Shown one piece after another: positions 23,842 through 32,563 of a DNA stretch of 64,000 nt. The DNA is from Mixta intestinalis. Lineage in GTDB: Bacteria; Pseudomonadota; Gammaproteobacteria; Enterobacterales; Enterobacteriaceae. The position numbers and the translations under genes are program-made. Location: the NCBI RefSeq assembly GCF_009914055.1, contig NZ_CP028271.1:1922001-1986000 (forward strand), given 5' to 3'. Numbering within the stretch: position 1 is the first letter of the stretch; each line of letters begins with the position of its first letter. Under the pieces are notes generated by a model. That model saw nothing but the letters and a program-made list of their open reading frames with translations. It made no database searches and was not told the DNA's origin.

Positions 23842-25257
23842 TCAGGCGTTTTTCAACATCCAGTCAATTTCCGTGGCGGTAATCAGCCGCTCAAACTGCA
23901 TCAGCTCATAATGCTTACAGCTATGCCAGACAAAGCTAAAACGCTCGCCCAGCAAATTCTGTAGTGCCTGGCTACGGGAGAATTCATACAGCGCTTCGCT
24001 CTGCCTGACCGGCAGCGACGCGCCCTCCGCTTCATGGCCGTTACCGGCCACCGGCCCCGGAAGCGTCAGCGGGCTGTCCAGTCCATGCAGGATACCGGCA
24101 AAAATAGCGGCCATTACCAGCCAGGGATTGGCGTCGGCACCGGCCACGCGGTACTCCACGCGCCGGTTATCGATATCGCCGCAGGGAATGCGCAGCGCAA
24201 CCGTACGGTTGTTATGTCCCCATGAGGCGCGTAGCGGCACGTAGGATTCGGGACGAAAACGGCGGAAGGCGTTGACGTTCGGTGCCAGCAGCGCCATTGA
24301 GGCGGGCATCAAATCGATCATCCCTGCCAGCGCCCGCTTCAGCAGCGGCGAGTCGCTGCCGTCATCGCAGGCGAAAGCGTTATGATCGGCGGCATCCAGC
24401 ATACTGACATGCACATGCATGCCGCTGCCCGCATACTCTTCATAAGGCTTAGCCATAAAGGTGGCGGTCATGCCATGGTTTTCCGCTACCTGGCGTATCA
24501 GCCTTTTCAGCTGTAGCGCATGGTCGCAGGCGCTGAGCACATTACGCGTATGATGCAGGTTAATCTCAAACTGCCCCGGAGACGCCTCCGCCAGCGCGCC
24601 GTCGGTGGGAATGCCCTGTAACCGAGCCAGTCGATCGATATCGCCCAGTACCTGTGAGAAGTGATCGAGGTTATCTACTGAATAAACCTGGCTCTGCACG
24701 TTGCGCTCATCGCTGCCTGGCGTACAGGGCGGCTGGATAAAACCTTCGGGATCGCGCTGTTTATCGACCAGATAGAACTCCAGCTCTACCGCTACCACCG
24801 GAAACAGTCCCCGGTTGCGCAAACGCTGCCAGAGAGAGTTCAAAACATTACGGGGTTCAACGTCAAAGGGAGTGCCATCTTGGTTGCACATGGTCAACAG
24901 CAATTGTGCAATATGGATGGGATCGGAAGCGGCAGGAACCAACGTACCCTCGACGGGCGTGCAGATATTGTCCGGCTCGCCCAGCGCCTGGCCCAGGCCC
25001 GCCTGCTCTACGGTATTGCCGAGAATATCCATCGCAAATACCGACGCCGGGAAGTAACAACCTTTCTCCAGCCTTGCCAGGCTGCCTACCGGAATACGCT
25101 TACCGCGAAAAACACCGTTCAGATCGTTAAGAAGTATATCGACATACTGCGTTTCAGGATGGCGTTCCAGATAGGTTTTTACCTCATTCTGGAACGCGCT
25201 GGTTCGCATCTCTTCACTATGTCGCGTGAAGTCTTCTACTTCCACCAGGTTTGTCAT
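23842..25257 (-). CDS. puuA: Gamma-glutamylputrescine synthetase
   Basis: The first enzyme of the Puu pathway joins glutamate to putrescine at the expense of ATP in the cytoplasm. It has 471 residues from the ATG at 25257 (MTNLVEVEDFTRHSEE), which aligns with the E. coli start and has GGTGGG close upstream. It is a glutamine-synthetase fold: VELEFYLVD, the ATP-site region GSGMHVHVS, NRTVALRIPCGD and the EYRVAGADANPWLVMAAIFAG block. It is divergent from puuDRB across ~210 bases with PuuR-like boxes. Confidence 0.95.
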   Translation of the reverse strand: MTNLVEVEDFTRHSEEMRTSAFQNEVKTYLERHPETQYVDILLNDLNGVFRGKRIPVGSLARLEKGCYFPASVFAMDILGNTVEQAGLGQALGEPDNICTPVEGTLVPAASDPIHIAQLLLTMCNQDGTPFDVEPRNVLNSLWQRLRNRGLFPVVAVELEFYLVDKQRDPEGFIQPPCTPGSDERNVQSQVYSVDNLDHFSQVLGDIDRLARLQGIPTDGALAEASPGQFEINLHHTRNVLSACDHALQLKRLIRQVAENHGMTATFMAKPYEEYAGSGMHVHVSMLDAADHNAFACDDGSDSPLLKRALAGMIDLMPASMALLAPNVNAFRRFRPESYVPLRASWGHNNRTVALRIPCGDIDNRRVEYRVAGADANPWLVMAAIFAGILHGLDSPLTLPGPVAGNGHEAEGASLPVRQSEALYEFSRSQALQNLLGERFSFVWHSCKHYELMQFERLITATEIDWMLKNA

Positions 25258-25366
25258 GATCCCACCCGCCATTTACCGTTCAGAAAGGAAGCACGTCATG
25301 CTCGAAATAACGGCCACATTTAGAACATAGTCATAAGGCAAAAAGTGTGCAAATGTTACGCAGCAG

Positions 25367-25412
25367 TTTGAATATTGAACAAAGCCTGTCTAGATTGAAA
25401 ATATATTGTACA
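25367..25412. promoter_or_regulatory. PuuR-box-like sites between puuA and puuD
   Basis: AAAATATATTGTACA (25398-25412) matches the E. coli PuuR box AAAATATAATGAACA, quoted from memory, at 13 of 15 positions. A weaker copy with the same GAACA end is TTTGAATATTGAACA (25367-25381). They start 31 bases apart in the divergent control region, fitting repression of both puuA and puuDRB. Confidence 0.6.
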
Positions 25413-25470
25413 AATCAGCGTGTCCGGTGCGTTTTTGTCAGAAATATTGACCAGTTTAAACGGGGATAAT

Positions 25471-26229
25471 ATGGAAAGAATAATGGACAAGCCGCTGATT
25501 GGCGTAGTGGCCTGCCACGCGGTACACGAGGGGCATCCTGCTTTTACGCTGCATCAGAAATATCTGGATGCGATTATGGATGCGCACGGCATCGCCATTA
25601 TTCTGCCCCACCGCCCCGGCCAGGGCGAAGCTATTACCCGACGCGTTTTACCGCTGCTGGATGGCCTGCTGTTGCCCGGCAGCCCGAGCAATATCGAACC
25701 CTGGCGCTACGAAGCAATGGGAAAAGAAGAGCTGGCCGATCCCGGACGCGATGAGCTGGCGCTGGCGCTGATTGACCAGGCGCTGCCGCTGCATATTCCG
25801 CTGCTGGCTATCTGTCGCGGCATGCAGGAGCTGGCGGTAGCGACCGGCGGCACGCTTTACCGCCAGCTGCCGATCGGCGAGACCACGCACTATGCCAATG
25901 GCGATGCGCCGCTGGCTGAGCAGTACGCGCCGACGCATGCTATCCAACTGGCACCCGATGGACGACTGGCACAGCTGCTGCACGGCACAACCTCGCTGCG
26001 GGTTAATTCGCTACACCAGCAGGGCATCCATCATCCCGGCCCTTTGCTACAGATAGAGGCAACCGCCCCGGATGGCGTAATTGAAGCGGTTTCCGTGCCC
26101 CACCACCCTTTTGCTCTTGGCGTACAGTGGCACCCCGAATGGCGTTACCAACATGATGAAGCCTCTTCGCGGCTGTTTGAGGCTTTTCTCCATGCCTGTC
26201 ATCAATACCGTAAGGAAAAGCGGCTATGA
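25471..26229 (+). CDS. puuD: Gamma-glutamyl-gamma-aminobutyrate hydrolase
   Basis: This class I glutamine-amidotransferase-like enzyme releases GABA and glutamate in the Puu pathway. It has 252 residues from the ATG at 25471 (MERIMDKPLIGVVAC), matching the E. coli MENIMNNPVIGVV start. The nucleophile Cys is in AICRGMQEL and the His-Glu pair in GVQWHPEW; LLPGSPSNI and NSLHQQG are further signatures. Its stop overlaps the puuR start by four bases, implying coupling. Confidence 0.94.
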   Translation: MERIMDKPLIGVVACHAVHEGHPAFTLHQKYLDAIMDAHGIAIILPHRPGQGEAITRRVLPLLDGLLLPGSPSNIEPWRYEAMGKEELADPGRDELALALIDQALPLHIPLLAICRGMQELAVATGGTLYRQLPIGETTHYANGDAPLAEQYAPTHAIQLAPDGRLAQLLHGTTSLRVNSLHQQGIHHPGPLLQIEATAPDGVIEAVSVPHHPFALGVQWHPEWRYQHDEASSRLFEAFLHACHQYRKEKRL

Positions 26230-26783
26230 ATGAAGCTACTCTGGCGCCCGGACGGCGCTTATCGCAAATCCGGCAGGAGTTAGGTTTATCCCAGCGGCGC
26301 GTCGCCGAGCTTGCCGGATTAACCCACAGTGCCATCAGCACCATTGAACAGGATAAGGTCAGCCCCGCCGTCAGTACGCTGCAAAAGCTACTTAAGGTTT
26401 ACGGACTGTCACTGTCGGAATTTTTCTCCGATCCCGCGAAGCAAAGCCCGCCGAAAATCGTTATCGAACCGCAGGATCTGGTCGATATCGGCGGCCAGGG
26501 CGTCTCGCTAAAGCTTATCCATAACGGCAGCGCCAGCCATAATCTGGCGATGCTGCTGGAAACCTATGAGCCGGGTGCCACCACCGGCGAGAAGATCCGT
26601 CATCCCGGCGAAGAGACCGGCACACTGCTGGAAGGCGAAATCACCCTGACCGTAAGCGGACAGCACTACCAGCTGCACGCCGGTCAGAGCTATGTGATTG
26701 ATACCGGGCAGCCACACAGCTTCAGTAATACCTCTTCACAGCGTTGCCGTATCGTCAGCGCCCATACGCCCGCTAACTTTTAA
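26226..26783 (+). CDS. puuR: Putrescine-responsive repressor PuuR
   Basis: This 185-residue repressor of the puu genes is relieved by putrescine. It has an N-terminal HTH (LSQRRVAELAGLTHSAISTIEQDKVSP) and a C-terminal cupin domain (HPGEETGTLLEGEITLTV, then YVIDTGQPHSFSN). It is translationally coupled to puuD (ATGA overlap), as in E. coli, and followed 17 bases later by puuB. Its likely operators lie between puuA and puuD. Confidence 0.94.
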   Translation: MNEATLAPGRRLSQIRQELGLSQRRVAELAGLTHSAISTIEQDKVSPAVSTLQKLLKVYGLSLSEFFSDPAKQSPPKIVIEPQDLVDIGGQGVSLKLIHNGSASHNLAMLLETYEPGATTGEKIRHPGEETGTLLEGEITLTVSGQHYQLHAGQSYVIDTGQPHSFSNTSSQRCRIVSAHTPANF

Positions 26784-26799
26784 ATCAGGGAGAAGCGCC

Positions 26800-28077
26800 G
26801 TGGATTATATCGACAGTTATTACGCTGCAACGGTAAACCCGCATCAGCCCTGGCCGCAGCTGGATGGCTCGGTAACGTGCGACGTCTGTATTATCGGCGC
26901 GGGTTTTACCGGTCTCTCCTCGGCGCTGTTTCTTACCGAAGCGGGTTACGATGTTGTGGTGCTGGAGGCGGCGCGCGTCGGCTACGGTGCCAGCGGGCGC
27001 AACGGCGGACAGGTGGTGAACTCCTACAGCCGCGATATCGATGTGATTGAACAACGCTACGGCGCGGATGCGGCGCACATGCTCGGCAGCATGATGTTCG
27101 AAGGTGCCGATATTATCCGTGACCGTATCGATCGCTACGCTATCGCCTGCGACTATCGCCCCGGCGGTATTTTCGCTGCGCTGAACGCGCGCCAGATGCA
27201 GCATCTGCACCAGCAGCAACGTCAGTGGGAACGCTACGGCAATCACCAGCTGGAGCTGCTGGACGAACGCGGCATCCGGCGCGCTATCGCTACCGAGCGC
27301 TACGTGGGAGGACTGCTGGATCATCGCGGCGGCCATCTTCATCCGTTAAACCTGGCGCTGGGTGAAGCGGAGGCGATCCGGCGTCATGGCGGACGCATCT
27401 ATGAACAGTCGGCGGTGAATGAGGTTACTTACGGTACGCCGAACCGGATAAAAACCGCATGCGGCGACGTCAGCGCGAAATATCTTATCTTCGCCGGTAA
27501 CGCCTACCTGGCACCGGAGCTGGAGCCGCGCCTCAGCCGTAAAAGTATGCCATGCGGATCGCAGATTGTGACGACCGAACCGCTGAGTGCTGACCAGGCG
27601 CTGGCGCTGCTGCCGGACAACTACTGCGTGGAGGATTGCAACTATCTGCTGGACTATTTTCGGCTGACCGCCGATAACCGTCTGCTGTATGGCGGCGGGG
27701 TCATCTACGGCGCGCGCGAGCCGCAGGATATTGCAGCGCTGATCCGCCCCAAACTGTTAAAAACCTTTCCGCAGCTGCGCAATGTCAGGCTGAGCCACTG
27801 CTGGAGCGGCAATTTCCTGCTGACGTTATCGCGTATGCCACAGCTGGGCCGCCTGGATAAGCAGGTCTACTATATTCAGGGGGATAGCGGGCATGGCGTC
27901 ACCTTTACCCATCTTGCGGGCAAGCTGGTGGCGGAAACTCTGCGCGGTGATGCCGAGCGATTTGACGCCTTCGCCCGGCTGCCGCATCTGCCGTTTCCGG
28001 GCGGGCGGCGCTTTAAGGTGCCGTTAACCGCTGTCGGTGCCGCCTGGTACGCACTGCGCGATCGGCTGGGCGTATAG
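26800..28077 (+). CDS. puuB: Gamma-glutamylputrescine oxidase
   Basis: This FAD-dependent oxidase of the DAO family oxidises gamma-glutamylputrescine to the aldehyde, releasing ammonia and hydrogen peroxide. GTG at 26800 with GGGAG seven bases upstream gives 425 residues (E. coli 426); the frame extends to 26698 but overlaps puuR. The Rossmann motif is CIIGAGFTGLSSALFLTEAGYDVVVLE; GASGRNGGQVVNSYSRD and GYSGHG-like GDSGHGVTFTHLAG are family marks. puuC and puuE, which process the aldehyde and GABA, are not adjacent. Confidence 0.94.
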   Translation: MDYIDSYYAATVNPHQPWPQLDGSVTCDVCIIGAGFTGLSSALFLTEAGYDVVVLEAARVGYGASGRNGGQVVNSYSRDIDVIEQRYGADAAHMLGSMMFEGADIIRDRIDRYAIACDYRPGGIFAALNARQMQHLHQQQRQWERYGNHQLELLDERGIRRAIATERYVGGLLDHRGGHLHPLNLALGEAEAIRRHGGRIYEQSAVNEVTYGTPNRIKTACGDVSAKYLIFAGNAYLAPELEPRLSRKSMPCGSQIVTTEPLSADQALALLPDNYCVEDCNYLLDYFRLTADNRLLYGGGVIYGAREPQDIAALIRPKLLKTFPQLRNVRLSHCWSGNFLLTLSRMPQLGRLDKQVYYIQGDSGHGVTFTHLAGKLVAETLRGDAERFDAFARLPHLPFPGGRRFKVPLTAVGAAWYALRDRLGV

Positions 28078-28088
28078 ATCCGCTGCCG

Positions 28089-28913
28089 TTAGCCGAGCGG
28101 CATACTCACCGGATCGGGATAGCGGTAGCGAAAGCCAAGCTCACGGCAGATCCTGCTGCCATCCACCAGCTTACCTTTCTCATCAGCGGCGGAGGCGAAG
28201 GTAGGCGGTGTCAGCCCCAACTGGCGAGCTACCGCCGGGTAAAACTGCTGCCGGGAGGGATGAGAAGGTGCACAGAGGTTATAGGTACGCCCGCCCTGCG
28301 GCGTTTGCAGCAGCAGGGTAATGGCCGCCACCACATCATCCAGATGCACCAGATTGACCCCATGTTCGCCATCGGGCACGGCGGTTTTCCCGGCAAGAAA
28401 CCGTCCTGGATGGCGCTGCGGCCCAACCAGCCCTGCCAGACGCAGGATATCCACCGAGGTGCCCGGCAGATCGTGCAGCCAGTTTTCCAGCGCCACCAGC
28501 GTTTTTCCGGCGACGGTGACCGGTTGTAGCGGGCTGTCCTCCTGCATTATACCGTTACCGTTTCCATACACCGAGGTGGAGCTGGTAAAGATAATGCGCG
28601 GCACATTAGACGCCAGCGCGCTGTCGACCAGGTTCTGCACCGCGCGCAGATAGTTTTCACCTCCTTCAGCGGTGCGGCTGGCGGGTAGCGTCACCACCAG
28701 CGCGTCCACCGCCAGCAGCGCCGCCAGTTCATCTGCATCACACTCCAGTTCCGGCGTCAGAGCCAGCTGGCAGCCTTCGATACCGCACATACGCGCCGCC
28801 TCAACGCCGTCCGGGGTAGTTTTGCTGCCCGTCACCTGCCAGCCGCGCGCCGTTAGCGCCATCGCCAACGGCATCCCCAGCCATCCAAGACCTACAATCG
28901 CGACCTTTTTCAT
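28089..28913 (-). CDS. yeeZ: SDR-type epimerase/dehydratase-like protein YeeZ
   Basis: This protein has 274 residues from the ATG at 28913 (MKKVAIVGLGWLGMPLA), preceded by AGGAG; this equals the E. coli length, while the frame to 29024 adds unrelated residues. The NAD(P) Rossmann motif GLGWLG and IIFTSSTSVYG are visible, and the family Tyr-x3-Lys pair is not obvious. The substrate is unknown. It is divergent from the his promoter, as in E. coli, and converges with puuB at 28077. Confidence 0.9.
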   Translation of the reverse strand: MKKVAIVGLGWLGMPLAMALTARGWQVTGSKTTPDGVEAARMCGIEGCQLALTPELECDADELAALLAVDALVVTLPASRTAEGGENYLRAVQNLVDSALASNVPRIIFTSSTSVYGNGNGIMQEDSPLQPVTVAGKTLVALENWLHDLPGTSVDILRLAGLVGPQRHPGRFLAGKTAVPDGEHGVNLVHLDDVVAAITLLLQTPQGGRTYNLCAPSHPSRQQFYPAVARQLGLTPPTFASAADEKGKLVDGSRICRELGFRYRYPDPVSMPLG

Positions 28914-29017
28914 CCTCACTCCTGACGCATCTGCCTGATAATCTTTAAGGCTACGCCACCGTTTTAAACGTGACAACGTCGCCAGCGAAGAGATTACCGG
29001 CCATCGTGAAAAAACGG

Positions 29018-29046
29018 TTGCCAATAAAGTTTAACTCCGCTAGGTT
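29018..29046 (+). promoter_or_regulatory. his operon promoter
   Basis: TTGCCA (29018-29023) and TAGGTT (29041-29046) with an exact 17-base spacer. TAGGTT is the -10 hexamer remembered for the his promoter of enteric bacteria. Transcription should start near 29053, ahead of hisL. Confidence 0.75.
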
Positions 29047-29083
29047 AATTGACAGGCAAATGAATATACATGCAGAGAATTTT

Positions 29084-29125
29084 ATGACACGCGTTCAGTT
29101 CAATCACCACCATCACCCTGACTAG
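29084..29125 (+). CDS. hisL: his operon leader peptide
   Basis: A 13-residue leader, MTRVQFNHHHHPD. Ribosome stalling at the His codons when charged tRNA-His is scarce favours the antiterminator and opens the operon. The E. coli peptide has seven consecutive His codons; this one has four, so attenuation may respond over a different range. Confidence 0.93.
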   Translation: MTRVQFNHHHHPD

Positions 29126-29186
29126 TCTTTCAGGCGATGTGTGCTGGAAGACGTTCAGGATCTTCCAGTGGTGCAGAGCGCGAAAT

Positions 29187-29222
29187 AGCCCCCGGAAGAT
29201 CTTCTTCCGGGGGCTTTTTTTT
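29187..29222 (+). terminator. his attenuator
   Basis: AGCCCCCGGAAGA and TCTTCCGGGGGCT form a perfect 13-bp stem with a three-base loop, followed by eight T. It lies between hisL and hisG and is the regulated terminator of the operon. Confidence 0.95.
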
Positions 29223-29266
29223 GGCTGACTGCAACCGACAGGATAGATAACAAGAGGACTGGAGAG

Positions 29267-30166
29267 ATGTTAGATAACACCCGCTTACGCATAGCTATGC
29301 AGAAATCTGGCCGTTTAAGTGATGAATCACGCGAGCTGCTGGCACGCTGCGGCATCAAAATTAATCTGCAACAGCAGCGCCTGATCGCCTTCGCTGAAAA
29401 TATGCCGATCGATATTTTGCGCGTGCGTGACGATGATATTCCCGGCCTGGTAATGGATGGCGTGGTGGATCTCGGCATCGTCGGCGAAAACGTGCTGGAA
29501 GAGGAACTGCTCAACCGCCGTGCCCAGGGCGAGGATCCGCGTTATTTTACCCTGCGCCGTCTTGACTTTGGCGGCTGTCGCCTGTCGCTGGCGATGCCGG
29601 TGGGTGATAACTATAGCGGCGTCCAGTGCCTGCAAGGTTCACGTATCGCTACCTCCTATCCTCACCTGCTGAAGCAATATCTTGATAAGCAAGGCGTCTC
29701 TTTTAAATCCTGTTTGCTTAACGGTTCAGTAGAAGTGGCACCGCGCGCGGGCCTGGCCGATGCCATTTGCGATCTGGTCTCTACCGGCGCAACGCTGGAA
29801 GCCAACGGCCTGCGTGAAGTAGAGGTGATCTATCGCTCCAAAGCGGTACTGATTCAACGCGACGGCGAATTACCGGCGGCAAAGCAGGAGTTGGTGGATA
29901 AGCTGATGACACGCATTCAGGGCGTGATCAAAGCGCGTGAATCGAAATATATCATGCTGCATGCGCCGAGCGACCGGCTGGAAGAGGTTATCGCCCTGCT
30001 GCCGGGTGCTGAACGCCCTACCGTATTGCCGCTGGCGGGCGATCAAAGCCGCCTGGCGATGCACATGGTCAGCAGCGAAACCCTGTTCTGGGAAACGATG
30101 GAAAAACTGAAGGCGCTGGGTGCCAGTTCAATCCTGGTTCTGCCGATTGAGAAGATGATGGAGTAA
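29267..30166 (+). CDS. hisG: ATP phosphoribosyltransferase
   Basis: This 299-residue long-form enzyme (E. coli length 299) carries out the first and feedback-inhibited step: ATP plus PRPP to phosphoribosyl-ATP. Family marks are LRIAMQKSGRLSDES, DLGIVGENVLEE and DLVSTGATLEANGL, the PRPP-binding loop; the C-terminal ACT-like domain binds histidine. It is the first structural gene after the attenuator; hisD begins four bases after its stop. Confidence 0.97.
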   Translation: MLDNTRLRIAMQKSGRLSDESRELLARCGIKINLQQQRLIAFAENMPIDILRVRDDDIPGLVMDGVVDLGIVGENVLEEELLNRRAQGEDPRYFTLRRLDFGGCRLSLAMPVGDNYSGVQCLQGSRIATSYPHLLKQYLDKQGVSFKSCLLNGSVEVAPRAGLADAICDLVSTGATLEANGLREVEVIYRSKAVLIQRDGELPAAKQELVDKLMTRIQGVIKARESKYIMLHAPSDRLEEVIALLPGAERPTVLPLAGDQSRLAMHMVSSETLFWETMEKLKALGASSILVLPIEKMME

Positions 30167-30170
30167 GCTC

Positions 30171-31478
30171 ATGAACCGCTTTGATACGCTGACAGAATGG
30201 CAGCTGTGCGATGAGGCACAGCAGCAGGCGCTGCTGACCCGTCCGGCGATTTCCGCCTCCGAGAATATCAGCCAGACGGTGCGCGCTATCCTGACGCGCG
30301 TCAGCGAGGCGGGCGATACCGCCCTGCGCGACTACAGCGCCGCCTTTGATAACATTCAGGTTGACGAACTGCGCGTCAGTCAGGCGCAGATCGCTGCCGC
30401 CGCTGACCGACTCGGCGATGAGATTAAACAGGCGATGGCCGCCGCCGTCGCTAACATTGAAGCGTTTCACCGCGCCCAGCAGCTGCCCGAGGTGGATATT
30501 GAAACCCAGCCAGGCGTACGCTGTCAGCAGGTAACGCGCCCGATTCGCTCGGTGGGACTCTATATCCCCGGCGGTTCAGCACCGCTCTTCTCTACTGTAT
30601 TAATGCTGGCAACGCCTGCCCGCATCGCCGGCTGCCAGCGCGTGGTGCTTTGCTCACCGCCGCCGATCGCGGATGAAATTCTTTATGCCGCCCGGCTGTG
30701 TGGCGTGCAGGAAGTCTTTCAGGTTGGCGGTGCGCAGGCGATTGCGGCACTGGCTTTCGGTACCGAGTCGGTGCCGAAAGTGGATAAAATCTTTGGCCCC
30801 GGCAATGCCTGGGTGACCGAGGCCAAACGCCAGGTCAGCCAGCGGCTGGACGGTGCGGCAATTGATATGCCCGCCGGCCCTTCGGAAGTGCTGGTGATTG
30901 CCGATGAGCAGGCAACGCCCGCCTTTGTCGCTTCTGATTTGCTGTCACAGGCGGAGCATGGTCCTGACTCTCAGGTGATTCTGCTTACCCCTTCGCGCAA
31001 GCTGGCGCAGGCGGTAGCAGAGGCGGTCGAGGAGCAGCTGGCGCAGCTGCCACGCGCCGCTACCGCACGTCAGGCGCTGGAGAGCAGCCGCCTGATCGTC
31101 GCTCGCGACCTGCAACAGTGCGTGGAAATATCTAACCGTTACGGACCGGAACACCTGATTATTCAGACGCAGCAGCCGCGTGAGCTGGTGGATAAGATCA
31201 CCAGCGCCGGATCGGTATTCCTCGGCGACTGGTCGCCGGAATCAGCAGGCGACTACGCATCCGGCACCAACCATGTCCTGCCTACTTACGGCTATACCGC
31301 AACCTGTTCCAGCCTCGGTCTGGCCGATTTCCAGAAGCGTATGACGGTTCAGGAACTGACGCCGCAGGGTTTCCTCAATCTGGCCTCCACCATTGAGACG
31401 CTGGCCGCCGCAGAACAGCTTATCGCCCACAGAAATGCCGTTACGCTGCGCGTCGCCGCGCTAAAGGAGCAAGCATGA
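30171..31478 (+). CDS. hisD: Histidinol dehydrogenase
   Basis: This 435-residue, zinc-dependent enzyme performs the last two oxidations from histidinol to histidine with NAD. Conserved stretches are RSVGLYIPGGSAPLFSTVLM, VGGAQAIAALAFGTESVPKVDKI in part, GPSEVLVIAD and the zinc/catalytic region EHGPDSQ. Its stop overlaps the hisC start by four bases. Confidence 0.97.
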   Translation: MNRFDTLTEWQLCDEAQQQALLTRPAISASENISQTVRAILTRVSEAGDTALRDYSAAFDNIQVDELRVSQAQIAAAADRLGDEIKQAMAAAVANIEAFHRAQQLPEVDIETQPGVRCQQVTRPIRSVGLYIPGGSAPLFSTVLMLATPARIAGCQRVVLCSPPPIADEILYAARLCGVQEVFQVGGAQAIAALAFGTESVPKVDKIFGPGNAWVTEAKRQVSQRLDGAAIDMPAGPSEVLVIADEQATPAFVASDLLSQAEHGPDSQVILLTPSRKLAQAVAEAVEEQLAQLPRAATARQALESSRLIVARDLQQCVEISNRYGPEHLIIQTQQPRELVDKITSAGSVFLGDWSPESAGDYASGTNHVLPTYGYTATCSSLGLADFQKRMTVQELTPQGFLNLASTIETLAAAEQLIAHRNAVTLRVAALKEQA

Positions 31479-32563
31479 GTGACACTATTACCCGGCTGGC
31501 ACGCGCCAATATCCAGGCGCTGACGCCCTATCAATCTGCGCGCCGCCTTGGCGGCAAGGGCGATGTCTGGCTCAACGCCAACGAATATCCGCTGCCGGTG
31601 CCTTTTGAACTATCGCAGCAGACGCTGAACCGCTATCCCGAATGCCAGCCGAAACAGGTGATTGAACGCTACGCTGACTACGCCGGACTAACGCCGCAGC
31701 AGGTGCTGGTCAGTCGCGGTGCCGATGAAGGCATAGAACTGCTGATGCGAGCCTTCTGCGAGCCGGGAAAAGATGCCATCCTGTTCTGCCCACCCACCTA
31801 CGGCATGTACAGCGTCAGCGCTGAAACCATCGGTATCGAATATCGCACCGTTCCCGCGCTGGCCGACTGGCAGCTGAACCTGCCAGCCATCGCCGCCGCG
31901 CTGGAAGGGGTTAAGCTGATCTATATCTGTAGCCCCAACAATCCTACCGGCAACCTGATCAACCCGGACGCTGTGCGTCAGCTACTGGAAATGACGCGCG
32001 GTAAAGCACTGGTTATCGCCGATGAGGCCTACATTGAATTCTGCCCGCAGGCGACGCTGACGGGCTGGATTGCCGACTATCCGCATCTGGTGGTGCTGCG
32101 CACCCTATCGAAAGCTTTCGCGCTGGCGGGTCTGCGCTGCGGCTTTACCCTGGCGAATGCGGCGGTAATTGATCTGCTGCTGAAAGTCATCGCCCCTTAC
32201 CCGCTGGCGACGCCGGTAGCAGATATCGCCGCGCAGGCGCTGAGCGCCGAGGGCATCGCCCTGATGCGCAGTCATGTAGCAGAGCTGAACGCCAACCGCG
32301 ACTGGCTCTCTGAAGCGCTCGCGAGTCTGCCCTGCGTCGAGCAGGTGTTTGCCAGCGAAACTAACTATCTGCTGGTACGCTTCATCGATTCACCGCGCGT
32401 ATTTAAAACCCTGTGGGACCAGGGCATTATTCTGCGCGACCAAAACAAAAACCCAGGTCTTGCCGGCTGCCTGCGCATTTCCATCGGCACCCGCGACGAG
32501 TGCGAACGCCTGATCGTCGCACTACAGGCCCTGGCTGGCGTCGACACTATGGAGCAAGCATGA
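31475..32563 (+). CDS. hisC: Histidinol-phosphate aminotransferase
   Basis: This 362-residue PLP enzyme of fold type I converts imidazole-acetol phosphate and glutamate to histidinol phosphate. Visible are SPNNPTGNL, VIADEAYIEF and the PLP lysine in RTLSKAFALAGLRCGF. It overlaps hisD at the start and hisB at the stop (ATGA), consistent with tight coupling. Confidence 0.97.
   Translation: MSDTITRLARANIQALTPYQSARRLGGKGDVWLNANEYPLPVPFELSQQTLNRYPECQPKQVIERYADYAGLTPQQVLVSRGADEGIELLMRAFCEPGKDAILFCPPTYGMYSVSAETIGIEYRTVPALADWQLNLPAIAAALEGVKLIYICSPNNPTGNLINPDAVRQLLEMTRGKALVIADEAYIEFCPQATLTGWIADYPHLVVLRTLSKAFALAGLRCGFTLANAAVIDLLLKVIAPYPLATPVADIAAQALSAEGIALMRSHVAELNANRDWLSEALASLPCVEQVFASETNYLLVRFIDSPRVFKTLWDQGIILRDQNKNPGLAGCLRISIGTRDECERLIVALQALAGVDTMEQA

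Noticed and set aside
29101..29117. Short CAC/CAT run as a tandem repeat
   Set aside because: It is the His codon run of hisL.
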